Of a stretch of DNA of 23,088 nt, positions 6,122-13,484 are shown in pieces (positions within the stretch are counted from its first letter, which is position 1; the number at the start of each line of letters is the position of its first letter). The notes under the pieces are model-generated. The model saw only the letters and a program-made list of their open reading frames with translations, was not told the DNA's origin and ran no database searches. Location: NCBI GenBank assembly GCA_964343305.1, contig CAYFJO010000151.1, positions 1 through 23,088 of the forward strand, given 5' to 3'. The stretch comes from CAYFJO01 sp964343305 (GTDB lineage Bacteria; Planctomycetota; Planctomycetia; Pirellulales; Pirellulaceae). Both the position numbers and the translations under genes were made by a program.

Positions 6122-7135
6122 ATGTACGACAGTTTGGCATTAATTGGTGCCACCGGTGCGGTTGGCGGGTTGGTTCGTCAGATGCTTGAAGAGCGAGATT
6201 TCCCTTATAGAAAAATCAAATTCCTCGCTTCCGCTCGATCCGCCGGTAAAACGCTGACGTTCAAAGGTGAAGAACACACGATCGAAGAAATGCGGCCGGA
6301 AGCGTTTGACGACGTTGATCTGGCCATCGCGAGCACGCCCGATGATGTCGCGCGTGACTTTGTGCCTTGGACGAAAGAACGGAACACCGTTGTCGTCGAT
6401 GAAAGTGGCGCGTGGCGAATGGATCCGAGTGTTCCTTTGATCGTTCCGGAAGTCAATCCCGATGCGATTCGTGACCATCAAGGCTTAATCTCCAGTCCGA
6501 ATTGTTCGACGACACAAATGGTCGTGGCCATGAAGCCGCTGCACGATGCGGGGCGCATCAAGCGCGTGATTGTCAGCACGTATCAAGCGACCAGTGGTGC
6601 GGGCGTCGCGGGTGAAGCGGATTTGGAAAAAGGTTCGCAGGCCGCGCTGGATGGCGAAGACTATGATTACGAGGCGTTCGCGCATCCGATCGCGTTCAAC
6701 GTCATCCCGCAAATCGGCTCGCCCAAGCACGAGCTTTACACATCGGAAGAAATGAAGATGGTGTGGGAAACACACAAGATTTTCGGCGACGACTCGATTC
6801 AAGTTTGTCCGACGTGTGTGCGTGTTCCCGTGACCAATTGTCACAGCGAAAGCATGTTGGTCGAAACCGAGAAACCGATTTCGGTCGAAGAAGCGCGAGA
6901 ATTGTTCATTGCCGCAGAAGGCATCACGTTGATGGACGATTTGGCCGAGGGCGTGTATCCGATGCCGCTGAACAGCGACAAGAAGGACGACGTGTTTATC
7001 GGCCGCTTGCGCAAGGATATTTCGAGCGACAACGGCCTGGCGTTCTGGTGCGTCAGCGACAACCTGCGTAAAGGGGCGGCGACAAACGCGGTGCAAATTG
7101 CCGAGTTGCTGGTCAATGCACAAGCGGCGGTTTAG
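6122..7135 (+). CDS. asd: Aspartate-semialdehyde dehydrogenase (337 aa)
   Basis: Reduces aspartyl phosphate to aspartate semialdehyde with NADPH, the branch step towards lysine/diaminopimelate, threonine and methionine; cytosolic. ATG 6122 is chosen because AGGA (6111-6114) lies 7 nt upstream and MYDSLALIGATGAVG is the proper N-terminus with the nucleotide-binding GATGAVG at residues 9-15. An in-frame ATG at 5987 lies in repeat sequence. The active-site cysteine is in SSPNCSTT (Cys128) and the general-base histidine is in RVPVTNCHSESM (His241). STYQATSGAG and the C-terminal GAATNAVQIAE are also conserved. Full length for the family. It stands alone; the next gene begins after a 137-nt hairpin-forming spacer. 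Confidence 0.97.
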   Translation: MYDSLALIGATGAVGGLVRQMLEERDFPYRKIKFLASARSAGKTLTFKGEEHTIEEMRPEAFDDVDLAIASTPDDVARDFVPWTKERNTVVVDESGAWRMDPSVPLIVPEVNPDAIRDHQGLISSPNCSTTQMVVAMKPLHDAGRIKRVIVSTYQATSGAGVAGEADLEKGSQAALDGEDYDYEAFAHPIAFNVIPQIGSPKHELYTSEEMKMVWETHKIFGDDSIQVCPTCVRVPVTNCHSESMLVETEKPISVEEARELFIAAEGITLMDDLAEGVYPMPLNSDKKDDVFIGRLRKDISSDNGLAFWCVSDNLRKGAATNAVQIAELLVNAQAAV

Positions 7136-7136
7136 T

Positions 7137-7266
7137 AAATTCCAAATAACAAGACAAACACCAAACAAATCTCAAATCCCAAATTCAAAGGAATGCACTC
7201 GTGGGAGGGCCTTGAAATTTGGGATTTTGAATTTGTTTGTTATTTGATGCTTGTCATTTGGAATTT
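7137..7266. repeat. 130-bp AT-rich inverted repeat between asd and truA
   Basis: Left arm 7137-7190 (AAATTCCAAATAACAAG..., CAAATCCCAAATTCAAAG) and right arm 7211-7266, read in reverse complement, give almost the same text (AAATTCCAAATGACAAG..., AAATCCCAAATTTCAAG), with small indels. The arms flank a ~20-nt G-rich loop. It starts after the asd stop and ends six bases before the truA ATG. Base composition is far more A/T-rich than the genes. Confidence 0.75.
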
Positions 7267-7272
7267 CAACCG

Positions 7273-8025
7273 ATGCGTTTTCTGAAGCTCACGATCGCAT
7301 ACGACGGAACCGACTTTGCCGGCTGGCAAGTTCAGCCCAACGAGCGCACCGTTCAGCAGACGCTGGAACGAGCGATCGCAAGTGTGACAGGCGAAGAAGT
7401 CCGCGCAACGGCCAGCGGTCGAACGGATGCCGGCGTGCATGCCGTCGGCCAGGTCGTCAGCGTCGCGCTTCGGTCAGCGTTGCCGGCCGAAACGCTCTGC
7501 CGCGCGCTCAATGCGAACACGCCTCACGATTTGGTCGTAATGGATGTGACCGAAGCGACGGAAGGTTTTCACGCGATTCGCGACGCCACTGGCAAACGTT
7601 ATCGATACGTGATTCAAGACGGCCGTCTGAAGGATTTGTTTTCACGAGCCTACGCTTGGCACATTCCTCAGCCGCTGGATGACAACGCCATGCGCGAAGC
7701 GGCCGCGTTGCTGGTCGGCCGACACGACTTTGCTAGTTTCGAAGCCGCCGGGTCGGAACGCAAAACCACCGTTCGCCACGTCACCGATCTCACCGTCGAG
7801 CGCACCAGCGAGAACCGCTTTCCGCGCATCACGATCGAAATCGCCGCGGACGGATTCCTCTACAACATGGTTCGCAACATTGTCGGCACGCTTGTTGAGA
7901 TTGGACGAGGGAATCAACCCGTTACCTGGATCAACGACGTACTACATGCAAAAGATCGCAAAGTTGCCGGCCCCACCGCTCCGCCAAAAGGCCTCTTCCT
8001 GGTCTCGGTCGATTACGACGAATGA
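7273..8025 (+). CDS. truA: tRNA pseudouridine(38-40) synthase (250 aa)
   Basis: Converts uridines 38-40 of the tRNA anticodon arm to pseudouridine; cytosolic. ATG 7273 gives MRFLKLTIAYDGTDFAGWQV, the standard TruA start. The catalytic aspartate lies in ASGRTDAGVHA (Asp52). RYRYVI, HDFASF and FLYNMVRNIVGTLVEIG are the other family blocks. Length is normal. The start codon directly follows the right arm of the 130-bp inverted repeat, and the only Shine-Dalgarno-like triplet (GGA, 7260-7262) lies within that arm, so a folded hairpin could limit translation (inference). Its TGA stop is embedded in a TGACCAATGAC-type repeat. Confidence 0.96.
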   Translation: MRFLKLTIAYDGTDFAGWQVQPNERTVQQTLERAIASVTGEEVRATASGRTDAGVHAVGQVVSVALRSALPAETLCRALNANTPHDLVVMDVTEATEGFHAIRDATGKRYRYVIQDGRLKDLFSRAYAWHIPQPLDDNAMREAAALLVGRHDFASFEAAGSERKTTVRHVTDLTVERTSENRFPRITIEIAADGFLYNMVRNIVGTLVEIGRGNQPVTWINDVLHAKDRKVAGPTAPPKGLFLVSVDYDE

Positions 8026-8052
8026 CCAATGACAAGTGACCAATGACCACCG
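8024..8052 (+). repeat. TGACCAATGAC spacer repeat between truA and the glycosyltransferase gene
   Basis: The whole 27-nt gap is built of TGACCAATGAC / AAGTGACCAATGACC units. The first unit also supplies the truA TGA stop. Confidence 0.6.
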
Positions 8053-9204
8053 ATGAGAATTGTACACGTCATCACGCGAATGATCGTCGGCGGCGCGCAA
8101 GAGAACACACTCTTGACATGCCAAGGCTTGGCGCGAACCCACGGCGATGATGTGTTGCTGATCACCGGCCCGTCGCTTGGTCCGGAAGGCATGTTGCTGG
8201 ACGAAGAACAGTCGCACGGATTCGAGGTGGTTGAAATTCCACAGTTGCGGCGCGCGATCAATCCGGTGCGCGACGCGAGCAGTTATTTTGCGATCAAGCG
8301 TACACTGCGCGAGTTTCGTGCGGATGTGGTTCACACCCACAGCGCCAAGGGCGGAATTCTCGGTCGCATGGCAGCTTCCGCGATCCGAGTTCCGGCGATT
8401 GTCCACACGGTGCACGGCGCTCCGTTTCATCCGTTTCAGAATTGGCTGCCGCGAACGCTGTCTCGTTGGTGCGAAAAATATGCGGCTCCAAAGTGTCATG
8501 CGGTGGTCAGTGTCGCGGACGCGATGACCGATTTGATGGTCGATGGCCGAGTTGCGCCGCGAGAGAAATTCACGACGGTTTACAGCGGCATGGATGTCGC
8601 GCCGTTTGTCGCGGCGAACGACCTACGCACGACGACACGTGACGAACTGGGATTGCCGCCGGAAAGCGTGGTCATCGGCAAGATCGCTCGACTGTTTCAT
8701 TTGAAAGGTCACGAGTATTTGATCGAGGCTGCAAGTCGTGTCATCGCCGAGAATGCCAACGTCTGCTTTCTGTTCGTTGGCGATGGAATCTTGCGTGAGC
8801 AATTCGAGTCGAGAATCCGCGATGCGGGCATGGCTAATCATTTTCATTTCACGGGGCTTGTTCGGCCCGAGCGAATTCCAAGTTTGATTGGCGCGATGGA
8901 TGTACTCGTTCACACGAGTCTGCGCGAAGGTTTGGCACGGGCGCTTCCCCAGGCATTGATCGCTGGCAAGCCAGTCGTCAGTTACGACGTTGATGGAGCG
9001 CGAGAGGTGGCGATTCCAAATCATACGGGGTATTTGCTGCCGCCAAAATCGGTCGAGCCGTTGGCCGACGCGCTGATCGAACTTGCGGGCGATGACAAGT
9101 TGCGCGAGCGATTGGGGCGTACGGGGCGCGAGCGGTTTACGCACCAGTTTCGACACGAAACAATGACGCAACAATTGCGGGAGATTTATGAGCGGTTGTT
9201 GTAA
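8053..9204 (+). CDS. GT-B glycosyltransferase, family 4 (383 aa)
   Basis: A retaining glycosyltransferase that probably moves a sugar from a nucleotide-sugar donor to an envelope or exopolysaccharide acceptor; the substrate cannot be read from sequence. The N-terminal Rossmann half begins MRIVHVITRMIVGGAQENTL with the family-4 acceptor loop GGAQ, followed by VVHTHSAKGGILGR. The C-terminal half has IGKIARLFHLKGHEYLIEA and FLFVGDGILREQFE, then the donor-binding stretch REGLARALPQALIAGKPVVS. The usual E-x7-E motif is shifted: the first acidic residue is present (REG) but the second position is Gln-Ala rather than Glu-Ala. The start follows truA by 27 nt of repeat with no clear Shine-Dalgarno, so co-transcription is plausible. 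Cytosolic or membrane-associated. Confidence 0.88.
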   Translation: MRIVHVITRMIVGGAQENTLLTCQGLARTHGDDVLLITGPSLGPEGMLLDEEQSHGFEVVEIPQLRRAINPVRDASSYFAIKRTLREFRADVVHTHSAKGGILGRMAASAIRVPAIVHTVHGAPFHPFQNWLPRTLSRWCEKYAAPKCHAVVSVADAMTDLMVDGRVAPREKFTTVYSGMDVAPFVAANDLRTTTRDELGLPPESVVIGKIARLFHLKGHEYLIEAASRVIAENANVCFLFVGDGILREQFESRIRDAGMANHFHFTGLVRPERIPSLIGAMDVLVHTSLREGLARALPQALIAGKPVVSYDVDGAREVAIPNHTGYLLPPKSVEPLADALIELAGDDKLRERLGRTGRERFTHQFRHETMTQQLREIYERLL

Positions 9205-9372
9205 TGTTGGCTTTCCGCTGCTACCTCAAATCGTGCCGAAACATGTCGCGGTTGGAAGCCACCACGACCTCTCGGCCCTTTTCGCACCTGTTTGGTTTGA
9301 CTAGACTAAACCAGTTGAACGGTCGAGCCATCCGGCAAATTCCCTCTACTTTCTCCAGCGAGTTTCTTACCC

Positions 9373-10263
9373 GTGGTCAGTGGTCGTGACTTTCTCGGAC
9401 CTTACCGCCTCATCCGTCTGATTCGCGCGGGCACACATACCCAGGTTTGGGAAGCTCTCAAGGACGGCACGAGGGAGCGATTGGCGCTGAAAGTCCTGTC
9501 GCGCGAGCACATCAAGAACCGAGAGGAAATCTCACAGCTCAAACACGAAGCCGCCGTGGGCGTTCCGCTCAAGCATCGCAACATAGTTGACATCTACGAA
9601 TACAACTCGGAGTTCGAGCTGCCGTTTGTCGCAATGGAGTTATTTTTCTCGCGAAACTTAAAGCAGGACTTGCGAGAGCAATCGGATCGGACCGCCCACT
9701 TGTCGACCGAGATCATCAAGCAGGCTGCGTTGGCGCTTGAACATCTTCACCTCAGAGGCTGGGTGCATTGCGACGTCAAGCCAGACAATTTCCTGGTCAA
9801 AGACGACGGCACGTTGAAGCTGATCGACTTTTCGATCGCAATGAAGTTGAACAAGAAAGTAGGTGGATTTTTTAGCAAGGGGAAAGTGAAGGGCACACGC
9901 AGCTATATGTCGCCAGAGCAAATTCGAGGCAAGTCGTTGGGTGCGACGGCCGATGTCTATAGTTTGGGTTGTGTCGTTTTTGAGATCCTTGGCGGCCGAA
10001 CACCGTACACGGCCGACAACCCCAACGAGCTTTTGCAAAAGCACCTGAACGCGTCGATTCCCACCATGGCACCGCTCAATCCGGCAATCACACCCGAAGT
10101 TGTGGACTTGGTGCAACGGATGATGGCCAAGACCGCGAAGGATCGTCCCAAAGACATGCGAGCGTTCTTGAAAGAATTCGAGAACCTTCGGGTTTACAAA
10201 ACCGGGATGAAACCGCGTCCGCCGTCGGAGATTGAAGATGAAGACGAAAACGCCGGACAGTAA
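9373..10263 (+). CDS. Serine/threonine protein kinase, non-RD type with degenerate loops (296 aa)
   Basis: A single kinase domain with a short acidic tail, no membrane segment and no sensor domain. The start is GTG 9373: the frame opens only after TGA 9316-9318, has no ATG, and MVSGRDFLGPYRLIRLI is a normal kinase start. The Shine-Dalgarno is weak. Catalytic features: VAIK-type lysine in LALKVL (Lys40), helix-C glutamate in KHEAAV (Glu59), catalytic loop HCDVKPDNFL (Asp134), and activation segment GTRSYMSPEQIRGK. Three deviations: the glycine loop is RAGTHTQV with one Gly, the Arg before the catalytic Asp is Cys (non-RD), and DFG is DFS (152-154). Asp152 is kept, so ATP/Mg binding is possible. 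The substrate is unknown; accA downstream is separated by repeat and gives no functional hint. Confidence 0.88.
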   Translation: MVSGRDFLGPYRLIRLIRAGTHTQVWEALKDGTRERLALKVLSREHIKNREEISQLKHEAAVGVPLKHRNIVDIYEYNSEFELPFVAMELFFSRNLKQDLREQSDRTAHLSTEIIKQAALALEHLHLRGWVHCDVKPDNFLVKDDGTLKLIDFSIAMKLNKKVGGFFSKGKVKGTRSYMSPEQIRGKSLGATADVYSLGCVVFEILGGRTPYTADNPNELLQKHLNASIPTMAPLNPAITPEVVDLVQRMMAKTAKDRPKDMRAFLKEFENLRVYKTGMKPRPPSEIEDEDENAGQ

Positions 10264-10312
10264 CTGACGAAGTAGCTATCGTTAATGACGAAATACCCAC
10301 GGCGCTTCGCTG

Positions 10313-10464
10313 AATGACGAATGACGAAATGCCCAATGACAAAGGAAATCCGAAGTACGAATGACGAAACAAGGGGGATTGCTGCCGCGCCAAACCTCGC
10401 CCAGTCGCTTCGTCATTCCGATTTCGACATTCATTCGTCATTGGGCGTTTCGTCATTCGTCATT
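10313..10464. repeat. AATGACGAATGACGAAAT inverted repeat upstream of accA
   Basis: Arms of 28 nt at 10313-10340 and 10437-10464 are inverted copies with one mismatch; they begin AATGACGAATGACGAAA and end GCCCAATGAC. Further TACGAATGACGAAAC (10356-10370) and CTTCGTCATTCCG (10408-10420) pair inside, so most of the 239-nt spacer 10264-10502 could fold into one long hairpin with a GC-rich tip. Extra AATGACGAAAT copies lie at 10284-10294. The accA ribosome binding site is just outside. Confidence 0.75.
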
Positions 10465-10502
10465 TTCCAATCGCTAACCTTAAACATCCCGCCTAGGTCA
10501 CC

Positions 10503-11492
10503 ATGGATACCTCAGACAACAATATCGCGTTCGAAGAACCGATCTATGAACTCGAAGCCAACATTCGCAAATTGGAATCCAACTCGGATAACAATCCTGA
10601 CAAGACCGAAGATTTGCGAAAGCTGCGCCGCGATTTGAAGGATTTGACCAAGGAGATTTATTCCAATTTGTCTCCGTGGGACACTGTGCAGGTCGCCCGC
10701 TGCAAAAATCGTCCGCACACGAAGGACTATTTGCAGTTGTGTTTCGACGAGTTCGTTGAACTGCACGGCGATCGGCACTTTGGTGACGACCGGGCGATCC
10801 TGACGGGCTTTGCCAAGCTGGATCAATACCGAGTCATGGTCGTCGGCCACGAAAAAGGCCGCACGTACAGAGAAAAGAGCGAGTGCTATTTCGGCTGTGC
10901 TCATCCGGAAGGTTATCGCAAGGCGCTGGCGAAAATCAAACTGGCCGAGAAGTACAAGTTGCCGGTCATCTGCATGATCGACACTCCGGGCGCGTATCCA
11001 GGCATTGGAGCGGAAGAGCGCGGCCAGGCCCAGGTGATCGCGGAAAACATGTTGCAGATGTCGCGCATCGAGACGCCGATCGTCAACGTCGTGATCGGCG
11101 AAGGTGGCAGCGGCGGAGCGTTGGGGATCGGGGTAGGGGACCGAGTCGCGATTTTGGAGAACTCGTATTACTCGGTGATTAGTCCCGAAGGCTGTTCGGG
11201 CATTCTGTGGAAGGGCCACGAGCACGCGGAACAAGCGGCGACGGCGTTGAAGTTCACACCGAAGAACTTGCACAAGTTCGGCATCGTCGACGACATCATC
11301 GAAGAACCGCTCGGCGGAGCCCATCGGGACATGCATCAAATGGCATTGCGACTGAAATCGTACTTTGTCAAAACGATTCGCGAGTTGGTCGGCAAACCGA
11401 TCGATGAGTTGCTCAGTGCGCGTTACGAAAAATTCCGTCGCATGGGTGTGTTCTTGGAAGGAACAGAGCAGGGGGGCGCGTCGGAAAACTAG
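10503..11492 (+). CDS. accA: Acetyl-CoA carboxylase carboxyltransferase subunit alpha (329 aa)
   Basis: With AccD it forms the carboxyltransferase that moves carboxyl from carboxybiotin to acetyl-CoA, giving malonyl-CoA for fatty acid synthesis; cytosolic. ATG 10503 follows AGG (10495-10497). The N-terminal helical region (PIYELEANIRKLES) is typical. The crotonase-fold core shows RPHTKDYLQLCFDEFVELHG, GHEKGR, YFGCAHPEGYRKALA, ICMIDTPGAYPGIGAEERGQ and the oxyanion-hole loop GEGGSGGALGIGVGDRV, followed by SPEGCSGILWK. Length is in the family's range. No accD is adjacent, as in many bacteria. A short hairpin GACTT-TCG-AAGTC follows the stop (11499-11511) without a T-run. Confidence 0.97.
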   Translation: MDTSDNNIAFEEPIYELEANIRKLESNSDNNPDKTEDLRKLRRDLKDLTKEIYSNLSPWDTVQVARCKNRPHTKDYLQLCFDEFVELHGDRHFGDDRAILTGFAKLDQYRVMVVGHEKGRTYREKSECYFGCAHPEGYRKALAKIKLAEKYKLPVICMIDTPGAYPGIGAEERGQAQVIAENMLQMSRIETPIVNVVIGEGGSGGALGIGVGDRVAILENSYYSVISPEGCSGILWKGHEHAEQAATALKFTPKNLHKFGIVDDIIEEPLGGAHRDMHQMALRLKSYFVKTIRELVGKPIDELLSARYEKFRRMGVFLEGTEQGGASEN

Positions 11493-11516
11493 GCTCAGAC
11501 TTTCGAAGTCACGGCC

Positions 11517-11544
11517 TTGCGTCTGATCATCCGCCGTCTAAAAT
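11517..11544 (+). promoter_or_regulatory. Candidate promoter for the 46-aa basic protein
   Basis: TTGCGT (11517-11522) and TAAAAT (11539-11544) are 16 nt apart; the -10 matches 5 of 6. The predicted start is about 45 nt before the ATG at 11598. Confidence 0.4.
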
Positions 11545-11597
11545 GTTCCACTTAAATCAATTACCCCAATCATTCCAAACATGGAGCTTAGAGAGTC

Positions 11598-11738
11598 ATG
11601 TCAGGCCCAATCGTACGCAGCGGCCCCAGCGAACAATTCTCAGACAACTGGGCAAAAGCGTTTGGCGAAAAGCCAAAAAAGAAAAAGGTCGCCAAAGCTT
11701 CCCAAAAGAGAAAAGTCGCCAAAAGGAAGAAGAAGTAG
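11598..11738 (+). CDS. Small basic protein with Lys-rich tail (46 aa)
   Basis: ATG 11598 opens MSGPIVRSGPSEQFSDNWAK, then AFGEKPKKKKVAKASQKR, then KVAKRKKK and TAG. A Shine-Dalgarno-like GAGAG (11591-11595) and a candidate promoter precede it. The folded-looking head (GPIVRSG...NWAKAFG) with an extended Lys/Ala/Arg tail recalls short planctomycete proteins that start M-[SA]-GPIVRSG and end in histone-like Lys repeats; this is from memory and unverified. The tail suggests binding to nucleic acid or the ribosome (inference). It lies convergent to the LRR gene, with 24 nt between the ends. Confidence 0.65.
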   Translation: MSGPIVRSGPSEQFSDNWAKAFGEKPKKKKVAKASQKRKVAKRKKK

Positions 11739-11762
11739 CCCAACGCTGGTTACTATCCGTAG

Positions 11763-12354
11763 TCACCGATAGATTTCCGCGGTTGGGAGACTTTGTTCCA
11801 ATCGTCGGAATCCTTTGTCGGTGACTTTTGTATTTTCTAAGCGAAGAACGAGCAGAGAATCCTTGTGAGTTTCGATCAGCGAATCAACGGCCCGATCGTC
11901 AACGTCCGTATCACTCAAACCGAGATACCACATTTGATGAATGGGTAGGTACTCAACACATTTACTTGTCACTTTCGTTTCCGAGAGATCCACGCGGTAG
12001 ATTCGGCATTTCTGCAGAAATGCGACCCCGACGTCAGTAATTCTTGTGCCGCTCAGGTCCAAAGCGATTGTGCGGGTTTGGTCGAGGGCAGGACCTGGGA
12101 GTTGCTCTAACAACCTAGCGAGCAAACGGAGTTTTGCGTCATCGACGTCTGTTTGAGAGAGATCGATGAAGTCAAATCCGAAAACCCATCCTTCGATGTA
12201 TTGACCACCGCGTTCGGCGATCATTTTCTTTGCTTTAGCGAGAACTGCTTGTTGTCGCTCGTGCTGTGAACGAACGTGGATGATCGCACCGGCAATCCAT
12301 GCGACCAATCATCGCGAAAAGCAATGAACGGATTGAAAACTGAATGGAATTCAC
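11763..12354 (-). pseudogene. Leucine-rich-repeat membrane-anchored protein, apparent +1 frameshift near the N-terminus
   Basis: The main frame (TTG 12308 to TGA 11763) encodes about 181 residues with four LRR-like units: LDLSGTRITDVGVAFL, VDLSETKVTSKCVEYL, LGLSDTDVDDRAVDSL and LRLENTKVTDKGFRRL. It begins abruptly with VAWIAGAIIHVRSQHERQQA, the second half of a membrane anchor. The missing first half is in another frame just upstream: GTG 12354 gives MNSIQFSIRSLLFAMIG, the usual FSIRSLLLAM start of planctomycete LRR proteins. The frames join if one base of the CC at 12305-12306 is removed (…LLFAMI-VAWIAGAI…). Options are a real mutation, a sequencing error, or use of the TTG. Role unknown. 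Confidence 0.65.
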
Positions 12355-12522
12355 GTTACCAGGATATGCTACGTGTCTCAGCGGAAGCCACTCCCCAACG
12401 TCCGATAATGTTTCTTATGTTCGGTTATTGAGGTGGTTTTCGCCGAGGAATACCGAGATTTGCGTCTCAGCCCCTGGTGCTGCGTGCGAAATGTGGACGT
12501 TTTGAAACGGGCCCGAGATGGC

Positions 12523-13257
12523 TCATCGATTGTTCAAGATCTCGTTGCCGATGTCGAGAATCTTTTTGGCTGTGCGAGCCGGGTCGAGTTCCGAGTCTTC
12601 TGGCGTCTTTGTGTCAGGACCCTCACCATCGTCCAAGACTTCTTTGCCAAAATCAAGAATTCTTTTGGCTGTGCGTGCCGCATTGAGTTCCGATTCGTCG
12701 TCGTGCGTCGAACCGTGTTCGGCATGGTGCTCGCTAGGATGTTCGTGTGTCAACTCTTGGTCCAATTTGTCGAGATACGGTCCAATCGTTTGCTTGACCT
12801 CGGCCGGCATCGCGACGTCGATTTTGTCGATCAGTTTGGCCATGAAATACCCAGAATACGAACAGCAAACCGAGTGCTTCTGGCTATCGCCTAACAACGA
12901 CACGGCGAACAGCGTGATGATCAGGCAAAGAACAACGCCTTTAACGGCACCCAGCACCGCGCCGGCGTGACGGTCGAAATCCTGAAGCTTCACCTTGTCA
13001 ATGACTTTGCGGATGTAGCCGAAGATCACCCAAATCAACAGCGACGTGATCAAATACAGTACCAACATGACCACGATCACTTCCCACTGTTGCGTGACGC
13101 CCAGCGATCGGGCGACGGAATCTTTCAATTCCAGTGCGACGAAATAGCTGACGAAGATCGCACTGAGCGAAGCTAATTGCCAGGACAGCCCTTTCCAGGC
13201 ACCAAATCCAATCGCCGCTAGCAGCACTGCCAGCATGATGATGTCGTAAACCTGCAT
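12523..13257 (-). CDS. cvpA: CvpA-family membrane protein with His-rich linker and duplicated C-terminal motif (244 aa)
   Basis: The CvpA family (colicin V production) has four membrane helices; its molecular role is unsettled. ATG 13257 gives MQVYDIIMLAVLLAAIGFGA, the normal family start, with GGAG about 10 nt upstream; an in-frame start at 13365 adds a non-family extension. Helices lie at about 5-22, 28-47, 63-84 and 100-122, with the conserved GAWKGLSWQLASL and DRHAGAVLGAVKGVVL. After a loop comes a His/Glu-rich linker (ELTHEHPSEHHAEHGSTHDD), then two 33-residue units: ELNAARTAKRILDFGKEVLD and ELDPARTAKKILDIGNEILN. The tail makes it longer than E. coli CvpA (about 160 residues). Confidence 0.82.
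   Translation of the reverse strand: MQVYDIIMLAVLLAAIGFGAWKGLSWQLASLSAIFVSYFVALELKDSVARSLGVTQQWEVIVVMLVLYLITSLLIWVIFGYIRKVIDKVKLQDFDRHAGAVLGAVKGVVLCLIITLFAVSLLGDSQKHSVCCSYSGYFMAKLIDKIDVAMPAEVKQTIGPYLDKLDQELTHEHPSEHHAEHGSTHDDESELNAARTAKRILDFGKEVLDDGEGPDTKTPEDSELDPARTAKKILDIGNEILNNR
12527..12697 (-). repeat. 99-bp tandem duplication inside the cvpA 3' end
   Basis: The DNA for the two ARTAK-ILDxGxExL units recurs with a 99-bp period. Synonymous and replacement changes show the duplication is old. Confidence 0.65.
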
Positions 13258-13363
13258 ATCAACTCGTCTCCGCCTGGGAATGTTGAATGATACGGAAATG
13301 GGGGTGGGGAGTATAGCGAGGGCTGTTTGGATTGCGAAGAGCAAAGTTCGATAGGAAATACCC

Positions 13364-13407
13364 AAACACCCAAATACCCAATGACGAAGGGATGACGAAT
13401 TCCAAAG
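13364..13407 (+). repeat. AT-rich AAATACCCAA / AATGACGAA spacer repeat
   Basis: AAATACCCAAACACCCAAAT followed by ACCCAATGACGAAGGGATGACGAATTCC, in the divergent cvpA/hydrolase spacer, uses the same vocabulary as the arms at 7137-7266 and 10313-10464. No matching second arm was found here. Confidence 0.5.
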
Positions 13408-13424
13408 TACAAATCTGTTGCGAT

Positions 13425-13437
13425 CTCCCCTGCCCTT
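13425..13437 (+). repeat. CTCCCCTGCCCTT, copy upstream of the membrane hydrolase gene
   Basis: This 13-mer is repeated exactly at 14206-14218. Its core AGGGCAGGGG is found inverted at 18-27 and 5892-5901. Confidence 0.6.
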
Positions 13438-13484
13438 TGTGATTGCTCTTGGAGAGCACGGACGGCTTCGCGTAAAGTCCTCAC

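Noticed and set aside
9296..9318. TGGTTTGACTAGACTAAACCA near-palindrome upstream of the kinase as operator or terminator
   Set aside because: Only the outer six bases pair; the core does not, and no T-run follows.
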